Source: Anaerolineaceae bacterium
GTDB lineage: Bacteria; Chloroflexota; Anaerolineae; Aggregatilineales; Phototrophicaceae
Direction of reading: 5' to 3'
DNA length: 64,000 nt
Assembly (NCBI GenBank): GCA_020634135.1
Contig: JACKCG010000002.1
Location: 558,001 to 622,000, forward strand
Made by a program: the position numbers and the translations under genes. The notes beneath the pieces were generated by a model that searched no databases, was not told the origin of the DNA, and saw only the letters and a program-made list of their open reading frames with translations. This document shows, piece by piece, positions 37,659-46,635 of this stretch (the first letter of the stretch is position 1; each line of letters begins with the position of its first letter).

Positions 37659-38820
37659 TTACGTCAGGAACATCGGCATTCCGAAGACGTGGCGGACTTT
37701 GGGCCGGTAGTTGTCGCTGTCGTAAAGTTCAGCCACATTAACGCGCTTCTTGCCCTGTGACAGGGTGGCAATCGGCACATCGCTGTAAACACCGCGCTGC
37801 AAGCACACCAACCGCCCGGATTCGCCGCGTTCGACCAGTCCCATCGCCATCTGCGCGTAGTTGGCCGCCACCATCAGGTCGAGCGAGTCCGGCACGCCGG
37901 AGCGCATCAGATAAGCCCAACTGCTGGTTGATGACGTTTTGACCCGTGATGCGTTTGAGGGCATCCCCGACTTCTTTGCCGATACCGCCTAATTTGCGGT
38001 GGCCGTAGTCGTCAGCCTCGCCGGTTTCCAGCACCTGGCCGTCAATCGGGTGAGCGCCTTCCGAAACCGTCACCATCGCGTAGTTGCTGGGGTTGGTGGC
38101 TTTGTCTTCCAAAACCAGTTTTGCCAACCGTTCAATATCAAACGGCACTTCAGAAATCAGGGCGCGGTCTACACCCGCAAGATACGCCGCGATCAGTGAT
38201 GTCTCGCCGGAGTTACGGCCAAACAGTTCGACAACAGCGATGCGTTCGTGCGACCCGGCAGATGTACGCAGGTTATGGATGAACTCGACGCTGCGGGTAA
38301 CGGCGGTGGAAAAACCAATGCAATAGTCCGTGCCATATACGTCATTATCCATTGTCTTGGGAATGGCGATTACACGGATATGCCTTCATGGTGCAGCCGT
38401 TCGCCATAGCTCAGGGTGTCGTCACCACCGATGGGGATCAGGCAGTCAATGCCCAGCTTGTCAATGACTTTGAGGACATGTTTGGTGCAATCTACCGTGT
38501 CTTCGCCCGTGCGGTCTTCCGCGCTGATATTTTTCTGGCACCGATGAGGCCTTAACGCGCCCAGGATTGGTGCGCGATGTATGCAGGAATGTGCCGCCGG
38601 TACGGTCAATCCGCCGCACTGCACCGCGATCGAGCGGCGCGACAAAGTTGCCAGTTGTCGCGGGGTTCTCTGGTCCAGGTCGTATTCCGAGCAGTCCAGC
38701 CCAACCCCGACGTATTCCGAAAACCTCATAAGCCATTATCCATTGCCCGGTTCACGATAGCTTTGATAGCGGGATTCAGGCCAGGCACATCCCCCCGCCA
38801 GTCAATACAGCGATACGCAT
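37659..38820 (-). CDS. 6-phosphofructokinase (probably PPi-dependent or mixed type), about five frameshifts
   Basis: Converts fructose 6-phosphate to fructose 1,6-bisphosphate. Five frame changes (in GGGGGG near 38795, then near 38737, 38532, 38377 and 37918) are bridged to about 387 residues. Start ATGCGTATCGCT gives '[19 protein letters not shown]'. The phosphoryl-donor motif reads 'GGDDTLSYG'. Asp after GGD, where ATP-enzymes have Gly, together with '[13 protein letters not shown]', is the pattern linked to PPi use in the family. Sugar-phosphate residues appear in '[11 protein letters not shown]' and 'SEVPFD'. It is divergent from the class I aldolase gene, the next glycolytic step, so the two likely work together. 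Confidence 0.85.
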
Positions 38821-39038
38821 ACGATCATCTCTTTCTGTCTTGCTTCTGACTAAGTACCATATTAGCGCAGATTTTTGGCGGGAAGGGGTGAATAATATAC
38901 CATTTTCCGATTCCCACAAAAATATTCGCCGGGCTGACGAGTGCATGATGAACAGCCCACTTAGCAGAATCATTACGCGATCGGGGCGAATCGGACGTTT
39001 GTCAGGATAAAAGGATAAAAAAAGCGCAGTGGTAGTGG

Positions 39039-39044
39039 TATAAT
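39039..39044 (+). promoter_or_regulatory. -10 element of the aldolase gene
   Basis: TGGTATAAT, an extended -10, about 45 bases before the aldolase ATG. No clear -35 was found. Confidence 0.6.
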
Positions 39045-39088
39045 GTGGGCGATTATCCGTATTTGAAACAAGTCGAAGGAAAAACGCA

Positions 39089-40157
39089 ATGAGCGTAGCG
39101 CAAAATCTAGATATCAACAAAATTGCTGAAATGCTGGGTGATGAGGCCGATCACCTGCTGAATCACACCAGCCAGACGATCAGCAAAGACCGCCTGTATC
39201 TTCCTGGTCCAAACTTTGTAAGATGACGTGTTCCGTGATTCAGACCGTACCCCCCAGGTATTGCGCAGTCTTCAGCAGATGTTCAATACCGGGCGGCTGG
39301 CCGGCACCGGGTATCTCTCCATTCTGCCGGTAGACCAGGGTATCGAACACTCGGGCGGCGCGTCATTCGCCAAGAATCCGGATTATTTTGATCCGGCGAA
39401 GATCGTTGAACTGGCGATTGAAGGTGGATGTAACGCGGTGGCCTCGACTTACGGTGTGCTGGGCGCAGTCGCCCGCAAGTATGCCCACAAAATCCCCTTC
39501 CTGGTGAAGATCAACCACAATGAACTGCTGACGTATCCGAACACCTTTGACCAGATCATGTTCGGGAGCATCAAAGAAGCCTGGAACATGGGCGCGGTAG
39601 CTGTTGGCGCGACGGTGTATTTCGGTTCACCGGAAAGTGGCCGCCAGATTATTGAAGTGGCGGAAGCCTTCGCCTATGCCCATGAATTCGGTATGGCGAC
39701 GGTGCTGTGGTGCTACCTGCGTAATCCGGGCTTCAAGGTGGATGGCGTGAACTATGAAACGTCCGCCGACCTGACCGGGCAGGGCAACCACCTGGGTGTG
39801 ACAATCCAGGCTGATATTGTGAAACAAAAACTGCCGGAAAATAACGGTGGCTTCAAAGCCCTCAACACGGGTGGATCATCCTATGGCAAGCTGGATGAGC
39901 GTATCTACACGCAACTGACCAGCGAAAATCCGATTGACCTGACGCGCTTTGCAAATCTGGGTGTCGAAGTTTTCGATGATTACTGGATGAATTATCTGAC
40001 CCGAGCGATGGCGAGAGAAGCGGGATATGAAAAGCCACCTTATACCAATCTCAAAACTTATCAGGCCTACAAGAGACAGGGAGCTGGAATCCTAAATATC
40101 CCGCAGAATGAATTGGGTACTGAGGCTGAAGAGGATGATCTTGGTGATGAGGAATAA
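39089..40157 (+). CDS. fbaB: Class I fructose-bisphosphate aldolase, one frameshift
   Basis: Cleaves fructose 1,6-bisphosphate to triose phosphates. The ATG at 39089 follows GAAGGA. The frame breaks at 'GTAAGATGACG' near 39223 (one extra A) and resumes as '[18 protein letters not shown]', giving about 355 residues. '[20 protein letters not shown]' (20 residues) is the signature of the bacterial/archaeal DhnA-type class I enzyme; the Schiff-base Lys is probably that in '[11 protein letters not shown]' or in the later '[13 protein letters not shown]' region. The C-terminus is acidic ('[11 protein letters not shown]'). Divergent from phosphofructokinase; a terminator follows. Confidence 0.9.
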
Positions 40158-40175
40158 ACGTATAGAACGCTGAAA

Positions 40176-40211
40176 CCTCTCTTCCAGGCAAAGGCGGAGA
40201 GGCGTTTTTTT
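40176..40211 (+). terminator. Rho-independent terminator of the aldolase gene
   Basis: CCTCTC / GAGAGG stem with a 15-base loop, then GCG and a T7 run. Confidence 0.75.
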
Positions 40212-40238
40212 CTGTGCAACGGTTGACAGGAGTTGTGC

Positions 40239-40706
40239 ATGGATGAAATGAGCCAGTTGGTGGCAGATCTGAATCACGCGGAGCATCTTCGGCGCTGGCA
40301 GGCGATGGTCGCATTGTGGCAGCAGGGCGCTGCTGCTTTCCCTATCCTCGTGCAAGCCTTGCATCATGCCGAGGCCGAAGTTCGCTGGCGGGCGGCGGTG
40401 CTGTTGGGCTGGATTGGCGATGCACGGGCAGTGCCGTCTCTGGCCGGACTATTGAATGAGAAATACGAGGTCAAAATCAACGCGGTCTGGGCATTAGGGC
40501 AAATCCCGGATGCCGCCGTCATTCCCCGGCTGTTGGAGATTCTCTACGCAGCGGGCGATGCCGAACCGGATATTCGCTATGTGGCAGCCCTGGCACTGGT
40601 GAAGCATGGGCATCAGGCGGCAATCCGGACTGCGCTGACGAGTGAGCACCCGCCCACTTTCCAGGCGGCACACGCGGCACTGGCAACCGCTTCGTATTTA
40701 CCGTAG
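40239..40706 (+). CDS. HEAT-repeat protein
   Basis: 155 residues, ATG 6 bases after ACAGGAG. Four or so helical repeats of about 30 residues are visible: 'AVLLGWIGDARAVPSLAGLL', 'AVWALGQIPDAAVIPRLLEIL' (each split at 20) and 'AALALVKHGHQAAIRTAL'. The G-D/P-xxAVPxLxxLL pattern marks HEAT/PBS-lyase-like repeats, which serve as protein-binding scaffolds. No catalytic residues. It converges with the FHA-receiver gene, whose stop lies one base away. Partner unknown. Confidence 0.8.
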   Translation: MDEMSQLVADLNHAEHLRRWQAMVALWQQGAAAFPILVQALHHAEAEVRWRAAVLLGWIGDARAVPSLAGLLNEKYEVKINAVWALGQIPDAAVIPRLLEILYAAGDAEPDIRYVAALALVKHGHQAAIRTALTSEHPPTFQAAHAALATASYLP

Positions 40707-40707
40707 T

Positions 40708-41637
40708 TCAGGAAGGCGAGCCGGAAGCAGGCTCAGGTGGTTTGGTTGGTTTGGTTTCTTCGCTCCCCAGCAGGGAACTGACCGAACGTACCAGTTCATC
40801 CACACTCACTGGCTTACCCAGGCAGATGTCCGCGCCATGCTCACGCGCCTGCTTCATCTGGTAGCCCCCGGTTGCGCCCGATACGACAATCAAGGGTAAG
40901 CGACGTTCCTGAGCCTGTTTGCGGAAGTAGCGCACGAGGTCAATGCCAGTCAGGTTGGTATCCGGCAGCATAATATCCACGACAATGGCATCCGGCATCC
41001 CTTGTGAGACTAGTCCCAGCGCAGCGACAGCGGTATTCACCGTTTTAACTTTGTACCCGGCATGTTCAAGCGCCAGGCGGTAGACCGTTGCCACATCCTC
41101 ATCATCCTCAATCACCAGAATATACTCACCACGTCCCGTAACCGGGATGGCAGCGTGGCTAAGGTTCGCATCTTTCACCAATTGTTCAAACATCGGGACA
41201 ACGGCAAAACGCACCTGGAGTTGAATCTGGCCGATAGTCAGTCTGTCCCCATCACGCAGACGGTATTCCTGCCCTGGGGTGAGTACATGTGCATTCAGGC
41301 GGCTGCCATTCACACTGCTCAGGTCCTGTACACTAATTCGGTTATCTTTGGCTGTAACCAGGGCATGTTCACGAGAAACCCCCTTGATTTGCCCACCAAA
41401 GGGCAGAAGGTCAACATCAGGGTAAATCCCCTGTTTGGCATCCTGGCGACCAATGAGCATCGTTTCGTGTACCTGTACCTGGATCGTATTCGCAGTGCCG
41501 ACGACCCGAAATTCGATCACCCAGGGGAGTTCGTCATCCAGAGGGCCGGTAGCCCGCAGCGGCAGCGGTTCTTCGGCCAAAGGAACATCAAGATGCCGCG
41601 TTTTCATCTTGTCATTGGTGTCCTGATTACTACTCAT
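40708..41637 (-). CDS. FHA domain - response regulator receiver protein
   Basis: 309 residues. An N-terminal FHA domain (about 50-140) has 'MLIGRQDA', 'SREHALVT' (Ser88-His91 of the phosphothreonine site) and 'VQDLSSVNGSRLN'. A receiver domain (about 172-292) has the acidic pair in 'VIEDDED', the phosphorylated Asp221 in 'VVDIMLPD', the Ser/Thr in 'IVVSGATG' and the Lys in 'CLGKPVS'. The combination would join Ser/Thr-kinase signalling (FHA binds pThr) and a two-component phosphorelay. No output domain, kinase or DNA-binding part is present, so it is a signalling adaptor. The tail is Pro/Ser-rich and disordered. Confidence 0.88.
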   Translation of the reverse strand: MSSNQDTNDKMKTRHLDVPLAEEPLPLRATGPLDDELPWVIEFRVVGTANTIQVQVHETMLIGRQDAKQGIYPDVDLLPFGGQIKGVSREHALVTAKDNRISVQDLSSVNGSRLNAHVLTPGQEYRLRDGDRLTIGQIQLQVRFAVVPMFEQLVKDANLSHAAIPVTGRGEYILVIEDDEDVATVYRLALEHAGYKVKTVNTAVAALGLVSQGMPDAIVVDIMLPDTNLTGIDLVRYFRKQAQERRLPLIVVSGATGGYQMKQAREHGADICLGKPVSVDELVRSVSSLLGSEETKPTKPPEPASGSPS

Positions 41638-41724
41638 TCAGTGTTGCCCTTCCTGTATATCGAAATCTCTAGGGCAGTGCCGGTGCCTGTTGGAAAATCG
41701 TTGTTACAGGCATACATTGCTTGA

Positions 41725-42206
41725 GCGATTGGGAGTGCCTAATTATAGTTTAATCAACAGGCAATATTTCGCCTATAGTTATTCGATACTACTGGTTTTG
41801 CCGCACGGGTCGCCGTATGAGCGCCCGGCACGGCCTGTGTAGAGGTATGCATTATTGAGTATAGCAAAAATTGACTTTCTCAGTTGTGAAAAATATTTAA
41901 TCCTATTCTAACATTCAGGTTCGGATGGTTAGAGAAACATATCCTCCCAATCTGACCCTTTATGACCTATTATGACCCTGATATACTATGGGTTGGTTAA
42001 TGTTTGAAAGGGGGCAGGCTATGGATTCCAGCGGTCATCATTCCAGCACAATCAATGGGCTATTAGCCGATCCCCCGAAATTAGGGGGTTATTGCGGCGG
42101 CTGAAAGTGTGTCATAATGGATTTTAGAGCAGCATATCTATCCTACAACAGCGTAACATTCGTTTTTGCATTGTACTGTAAGTGAGTAGCGAGACGAGAA
42201 ACGACG
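41725..42206. other. 480-base noncoding region before clpP with one possible short gene
   Basis: Divergent promoter zone: an ATAAT-type -10 near 41745 for the leftward FHA gene, and TATACT near 41980 for rightward transcription. A 27-codon open frame with a good ribosome site lies at 42021-42104. TATGACC repeats occur at 41959 and 41970. Nothing else recognised. Confidence 0.4.
42021..42104 (+). CDS. Possible 27-residue peptide upstream of clpP
   Basis: ATG follows GAAAGGGGG; the peptide is MDSSGHHSSTING followed by LLADPPKLGGYCGG. A CCCCC/GGGGG hairpin (42071-42087) lies inside the frame. It could be a leader peptide for clpP or chance; the hairpin in the coding part is suggestive of attenuation but unproved. 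Confidence 0.25.
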   Translation: MDSSGHHSSTINGLLADPPKLGGYCGG

Positions 42207-42827
42207 ATGAATATGTCACGCAAACTAACCAATACGCTGTCCTTTGGTAACACCGGTATGGATCGCAACGAGACACCCCGCCTGACCGTCGAGACGGTAG
42301 ATAATCACATCTACTTTTACGCTGATGTTGACAGTGATCGCTGTCTGGCGCTGATGCGGGCCGTTCGCAATGCGGATACTGATCTGCGAACTGAACACCT
42401 GTCACGGGGATTGGAAGGTACACCCCTGACACCGATCTGGCTGCACATTCATTCTTATGGTGGTGATCTGTTCACCGGCTTCAGCATCGCTGACCAATTG
42501 AAGATGATTAAGACGCCGATCTACTCGGTGATTGAGGGAATTTGCGCCAGCGCGGCGACTCTGCTCGCTATGTCGTGCGCCAAGCGCTATATTCTGCCGA
42601 GCAGCTTTGTCCTGATCCACCAGCTTTCCGGCTTCGTGTGGGGGACACATGAGCAGTTCAAGGATGAAATGACGCTTCAGAATAAAGCGATGGATCGTCT
42701 TGTGCGGTTCTACGCCGAGCATTCCAAAGAGGATGAGGCACAGATTCGTTCCATGCTGACCCGCGATTTCTGGATGGACGCGGAAACCTGCGTCCAGATG
42801 GGTTTCGCGGACGAAATCCTCATCTAA
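42207..42827 (+). CDS. clpP: ClpP-like serine peptidase
   Basis: 206 residues. The ClpP/crotonase fold is clear: 'IWLHIHSYGGDLFTGFSIAD' (oxyanion loop with SYGGD), the nucleophile Ser115 in 'GICASAATLLAM', His138 in 'VLIHQLSG' and an Asp near 187 in 'LTRDFWMDAE'. The length fits the ClpP core. 'FVWGTHEQFKDE' corresponds to the handle helix region. The SYGGD and GICAS variations from the usual SPGG and GxAxSM pattern suggest a divergent or second ClpP-type (TepA-like) member. No clpX or trigger-factor gene is adjacent, and it has its own terminator. Confidence 0.85.
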   Translation: MNMSRKLTNTLSFGNTGMDRNETPRLTVETVDNHIYFYADVDSDRCLALMRAVRNADTDLRTEHLSRGLEGTPLTPIWLHIHSYGGDLFTGFSIADQLKMIKTPIYSVIEGICASAATLLAMSCAKRYILPSSFVLIHQLSGFVWGTHEQFKDEMTLQNKAMDRLVRFYAEHSKEDEAQIRSMLTRDFWMDAETCVQMGFADEILI

Positions 42828-42850
42828 ATACTGGCAGATTGCAGTTGCAT

Positions 42851-42892
42851 AACAGGGGGAAGGTTGTCATAGGCCTTCCCCCTGTTGTTTTT
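42851..42892 (+). terminator. Rho-independent terminator of clpP
   Basis: Perfect 13-base arms AACAGGGGGAAGG / CCTTCCCCCTGTT with a 9-base loop and GTTTTT. Confidence 0.9.
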
Positions 42893-42917
42893 ATGGCAGT
42901 TTAATGGATGGTGGGTG

Positions 42918-44393
42918 TTAGTCGCCTGCTGCCCATTCCGGCACCGGGCGGCAGCACAGCACAAGCTGCTTGGCGGCGCGTACCTCGTCCAGCCGCTTGA
43001 CCGGCGCAGTATGGGGCGCGGTACGCAGCAGGTCGGGGTCGGCTTTCGCTTCGGCGGCGATCTTCTTCATCACATCAATGAACTCGTCTATTGTCGCCTT
43101 GTCTTCGGTTTCTGTGGGTTCAATCATCAAGGCTTCCGGCACAATCAACGGGAAGTAGTTCGTTGGTGGATGGATGCCATAATCCATCAGTCGTTTGGAA
43201 ATATCCAGCGCATGGACGTTCTCCACACCTTCAAAATGGCCTTCCAGCACGAATTCATGGGCGCAGATGCGGTCATACGGCACTTTATAGGTGTCGCGTA
43301 GTTTGACACGGATATAGTTGGCGTTCAGAACAGCATGGCGCGTGATGTCTTTGATACCGCTGTCACCATGAATCCCGATGTACGTATAGGCGCGGACGTG
43401 CATCCCGAAGTTGCCATAAAACGCCTTCAGCCGTCCAATGGATTTTTCCGGAATTTTCATACCATACAGCGGCGGTTCTTCGTCACTCCCGTCATCTACA
43501 ATTTCGACCACCGGGCCTGGCAGGAATGGCTTGAGCCTGTCGTTGACTCCCACCGGGCCGCTGCCAGGGCCGCCGCCGCCATGTGGGGTGGAAAATGTCT
43601 TGTGCAGGTTGTAATGCATCACATCGAAACCGAGTTCGCCCGGTTTGACTGCGCCCATCAGGGCATTCATGTTTGCGCCGTCCATATACATCAGACCGCC
43701 GCAGTCATGGACGGCTTTGATGACATCCAGAATGTGCCCTTCAAACAGGCCAAGTGTGCTGGGAACTGTAATCATCATCCCGGCGATTGTATCGTCGCAG
43801 GCCGCGCGCAGCGCCGCCAGGTCAACATCGCCGTTTTTATCAGAGGGCAGCTCCACTGCCTCGAATCCGGCCATGGATACAGTTGCCGGGTTGGTGCCAT
43901 GCGCGCTGTTGGGGACGAGAATTTTCGTGCGTTTGGTGTCGCCACGATCCTGGTGATATTTGCGAATCATCAGGATGCCGGCGAACTCGCCCTGCGCCCC
44001 GGCTGCCGGTGCCAGGCTGACGGCCTGGAAGCCGCTGATTTCCGCCAGCCACGTTTGTAACTGGTACATCAACGCCAGCGCCCCCTGCGCCCCCTCGTCG
44101 TCCGTGCGTGGATGCAACTGGGCGAAGCCGGGCAGACGAGCAGCGTCCTCGTTAATTTTGGGATTGTACTTCATAGTACATGACCCCAGCGGATAGAAGC
44201 CGGTGTCAATCGAATGATTCAAGTGGCTGAGGCGGACGAAATGCCGCATCACCTGGAGTTCGCTGACTTCAGGCAGGTCGAGCGTATCCCGCAGCAGCTC
44301 TTTGGGGAGCGGGGACTCTGGCACATCCAGCGCAGGCAGCAGTGCCCCGGTGCGGCCAGCCACGCTCATATCATAAATCAGAGGTTCACTCAT
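42918..44393 (-). CDS. gcvPB: Glycine dehydrogenase (decarboxylating) subunit 2
   Basis: PLP-dependent P-protein of the glycine cleavage system, C-terminal half type (491 residues, normal for split GcvPB). It decarboxylates glycine and passes the aminomethyl group to lipoylated GcvH. 'RHFVRLSHLNHSIDTGFYPL' (20 residues) opens the conserved core. 'GSCTMKYNPK', 'PAAGAQGEFAGI' and the PLP-lysine 'YNLHKTFSTPHGGGGPGSGP' (20 residues) are present. The start overlaps the stop of gcvPA by 4 bases (ATGA). Third gene of the riboswitch-controlled operon. The C-terminal 30 residues ('VLCCRPVPEWAAGD') are less conserved. Confidence 0.95.
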   Translation of the reverse strand: MSEPLIYDMSVAGRTGALLPALDVPESPLPKELLRDTLDLPEVSELQVMRHFVRLSHLNHSIDTGFYPLGSCTMKYNPKINEDAARLPGFAQLHPRTDDEGAQGALALMYQLQTWLAEISGFQAVSLAPAAGAQGEFAGILMIRKYHQDRGDTKRTKILVPNSAHGTNPATVSMAGFEAVELPSDKNGDVDLAALRAACDDTIAGMMITVPSTLGLFEGHILDVIKAVHDCGGLMYMDGANMNALMGAVKPGELGFDVMHYNLHKTFSTPHGGGGPGSGPVGVNDRLKPFLPGPVVEIVDDGSDEEPPLYGMKIPEKSIGRLKAFYGNFGMHVRAYTYIGIHGDSGIKDITRHAVLNANYIRVKLRDTYKVPYDRICAHEFVLEGHFEGVENVHALDISKRLMDYGIHPPTNYFPLIVPEALMIEPTETEDKATIDEFIDVMKKIAAEAKADPDLLRTAPHTAPVKRLDEVRAAKQLVLCCRPVPEWAAGD

Positions 44394-45727
44394 GATGCGA
44401 TCTCCTTCAATTCGGCGACCAGGGCATCTATTTCTTCCCGGCTGTTGGTTTCTGTTACGGCCACCAGCATCGTATTTTGCAGATGGGGGTAATCTTGTCC
44501 CAGGTCATACCCGCCGATGATTCCTTTCTGGATGAGCTGTTCATTGATTTCGGCCACCGGCTGCGGGCATTTCACCATGAACTCATTGAAAAATGGCTTG
44601 GTACGGTCTACCGTGTACCCGGCCAGCGCGTTAATCTGGTCAGCGGCGTAATGCGCCTTGTGATAGTTGAGCGTCGCCGCCTGTTTCAGGCCGTTCTTGC
44701 CCATCAGTGACAGGTAAACGCAGGCTGAGAGTGCCATCAGGCCCTGATTGGTGCAGATGTTGCTGCTCGCTTTTTCGCGGCGGATGTCCTGTTCGCGGGG
44801 GCGAAGGGTCATGACAAAAGCACGTTTGCCATCTTCGTCCACCGTCTCACCCACGATACGCCCGGCGATGCGGCGGACATGCTTCATCTTGGTGCAGAAG
44901 AACCCCAGGTATGGCCCGCCATAGCTCAAGGGAATGCCCAGCGGTTGCCCCTCGCCCACGACAATATCTGCGCCTAACTCACCAGGACTCTTGAACAGTG
45001 CGAGCGCCATCGGGTTTGCGACAATTACCAGGATCGCCCCGGCAGCGTGAACCTTTTCCGCCAATCCCTTCAGGTCGTCAATCTGCCCGAAGAAATTCGG
45101 ATAGGCGACGGCCAGCATAGCCGTGTCGTCGTCCAGCATATCCACCAGATCGGCCACATCCGCCCGCCCGGCATCGCCGACGAACTTTGTATCCTGTCCC
45201 TGGTGATAGGTACGGGCGACCTCGCGGTACTGCGGGTTTATGGCCGGGCTGAGAATGACTTTGCGCCGTTTGCCGCGCCCGACATCCATTGCGACGGTGA
45301 CGGCTTCCGCCAGGCTGGTCGCACCGTCATAGTGGCTGGCATTGGCTGCGTCCATGCCGGTCAGGGTTGCCATCATGCTTTGATACTCAAAGATCGCCTG
45401 CAATGTCCCCTGGCTGACTTCCGGTTGGTAGGGTGTGTAGGCGGTATAGAACTCGCTGCGCAGCAGGATATGATTGACCGCCGCCGGAATGAAATGGTGA
45501 TACGCGCCAGCGCCCCGGAACAGGGCGAAGTCCCCAGCGTGTTCATTGGCTTCCGCCATTGATTGGAGTTCCGCCATGATCTCCATTTCGCTCATGGGGG
45601 AGGGGAGGTCGAGCTTCGGGAAGCGGTGTGAAGCTGGCACGGCTTCAAACAGGTCTTCAATCGTTGTGACGCCGACAGCAGCTAACATTTGCTGCCGTTC
45701 GGCATCGGTATGCGGTATATAGCTCAT
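44390..45727 (-). CDS. gcvPA: Glycine dehydrogenase (decarboxylating) subunit 1
   Basis: N-terminal half of the split P-protein, 445 residues. It starts MSYIPHTDAERQQMLAAVGV, typical of GcvPA. 'FRGAGAYHHFIPAAVNHIL', 'TPYQPEVSQGTLQAIFEYQS' (20 residues) and 'GEGQPLGIPLSYGGPYLGFF' (20 residues) are family landmarks. It pairs with GcvPB to form the heterotetrameric P-protein. A gap of about 200 bases separates it from gcvH upstream. That gap shows a GAGAC/GTCTC hairpin but no gene, so gcvT is not in this cluster. Confidence 0.95.
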   Translation of the reverse strand: MSYIPHTDAERQQMLAAVGVTTIEDLFEAVPASHRFPKLDLPSPMSEMEIMAELQSMAEANEHAGDFALFRGAGAYHHFIPAAVNHILLRSEFYTAYTPYQPEVSQGTLQAIFEYQSMMATLTGMDAANASHYDGATSLAEAVTVAMDVGRGKRRKVILSPAINPQYREVARTYHQGQDTKFVGDAGRADVADLVDMLDDDTAMLAVAYPNFFGQIDDLKGLAEKVHAAGAILVIVANPMALALFKSPGELGADIVVGEGQPLGIPLSYGGPYLGFFCTKMKHVRRIAGRIVGETVDEDGKRAFVMTLRPREQDIRREKASSNICTNQGLMALSACVYLSLMGKNGLKQAATLNYHKAHYAADQINALAGYTVDRTKPFFNEFMVKCPQPVAEINEQLIQKGIIGGYDLGQDYPHLQNTMLVAVTETNSREEIDALVAELKEIAS

Positions 45728-45931
45728 GGTTATGCCCTATGTTCTCAACAACAGGTGTGCAAAATAATTGAATGCAGCTTTTGGCTAAGGGGAGCATGGA
45801 CCGTAGAGACGAAAAAAGTCTCGCCCAGTGTCACTGCTTTGAGCGTGAATTGGGAAGGGTTCATATAGCCCGCAACTGGCAAAAGCCCTGGGTACGCTGC
45901 TTACAGGCCCTGGAAATCTGGATGGTCGGTT

Positions 45932-46318
45932 TTACCGGCTCTCACAATAGGCAGCGTAGGCGTCGGCATCCAGCAAGTCGCTGACATCGGCATTATCTAC
46001 CGTGAACTTCACCAACCACCCCTCTCCATACGGGTCGGTATTGATGAGTTCGGGTTGGTCTTCCAGTCCGCTGTTGACGGCGCTGATTGTGCCGCCTACC
46101 GGGGTGTAGACATCGGACGCGGCTTTGACCGACTCGACGACACCAAACGACTCGCCTTTGGGGAATTTTGCGCCGACATCCGGTAGCTCGACATAAACGA
46201 TGTCATTTAGCTGTTCCTGGGCGTAATCTGTGATGCCAATAGTGGCCGTGCCACCTTCCAACCGCACCCACTCATCATTTTTCGTGTATTTCAGGTCAGC
46301 GGGAGTGGTGTTTCCCAT
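45932..46318 (-). CDS. gcvH: Glycine cleavage system H protein
   Basis: Lipoyl carrier of the glycine cleavage system, 128 residues. The lipoylated lysine is Lys65 in 'VVESVKAASDVYTPV', with the preceding 'ESFGVVESV' and following 'GGTISAVNS' strands of the lipoyl fold. 'LKYTKNDEWVRLEGG' is the usual N-terminus. The ATG follows AAAGGAGATG. First gene of gcvH-gcvPA-gcvPB and directly downstream of a glycine riboswitch with its terminator. Confidence 0.95.
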   Translation of the reverse strand: MGNTTPADLKYTKNDEWVRLEGGTATIGITDYAQEQLNDIVYVELPDVGAKFPKGESFGVVESVKAASDVYTPVGGTISAVNSGLEDQPELINTDPYGEGWLVKFTVDNADVSDLLDADAYAAYCESR

Positions 46319-46476
46319 AATTCAACATCTCCTTTAGTCATCTTGTTTTACGAAAATAGGATCGGCTAATAGCTATGTGGACTTTTCGTGCGGACACATC
46401 ACTTGCCCGATTCTTTCACCCACACGAGAGGAACTCTGATGGGAAAAAGCATTCCAGGACACCCGGCACACCAAAT

Positions 46477-46504
46477 AAAAAAGCACACATGCAATGCTGT
46501 GCGC
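46477..46504 (-). terminator. Riboswitch expression-platform terminator
   Basis: Leftward GCGCAC / GTGTGC stem, 10-base loop, then TTTTTTATTT, directly after the glycine aptamer and about 160 bases before gcvH. It would control read-through into the gcv genes. Confidence 0.75.
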
Positions 46505-46519
46505 TCTGTCAGTCTAGCT

Positions 46520-46635
46520 GCTTCCAGAGAAGTACAACCGGCGAATCCTTGAACCTGAGAGTTTCACTACCAGTCCAGCAGCGCTGGCAGCTTGCCCCTT
46601 CGGCGTCTCAAGATGACGAGAACTCTCTTCGCAGG
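46520..46635 (-). ncRNA. Glycine riboswitch aptamer
   Basis: On the leftward strand the conserved blocks occur in order: GAAGAGAG, CGCCGAAGGGGCAA (46605-46592), AACTCTCAGG (46563-46554) and ACTTCTCTGG. These match the glycine (gcvT) aptamer consensus. Only one aptamer is seen, so it is a singlet rather than the tandem form. Its place before gcvH supports an ON switch, glycine preventing the terminator at 46477-46504. Confidence 0.9.

Noticed and set aside
43335..44060. 241-codon plus-strand frame
   Set aside because: Shadow of gcvPB, whose motifs and ATGA overlap with gcvPA are clear.
45728..45931. A gene between gcvH and gcvPA
   Set aside because: Only a 70-codon frame on the opposite strand overlapping gcvH; no protein-like pattern. 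A GAGAC/GTCTC hairpin is all that is visible.
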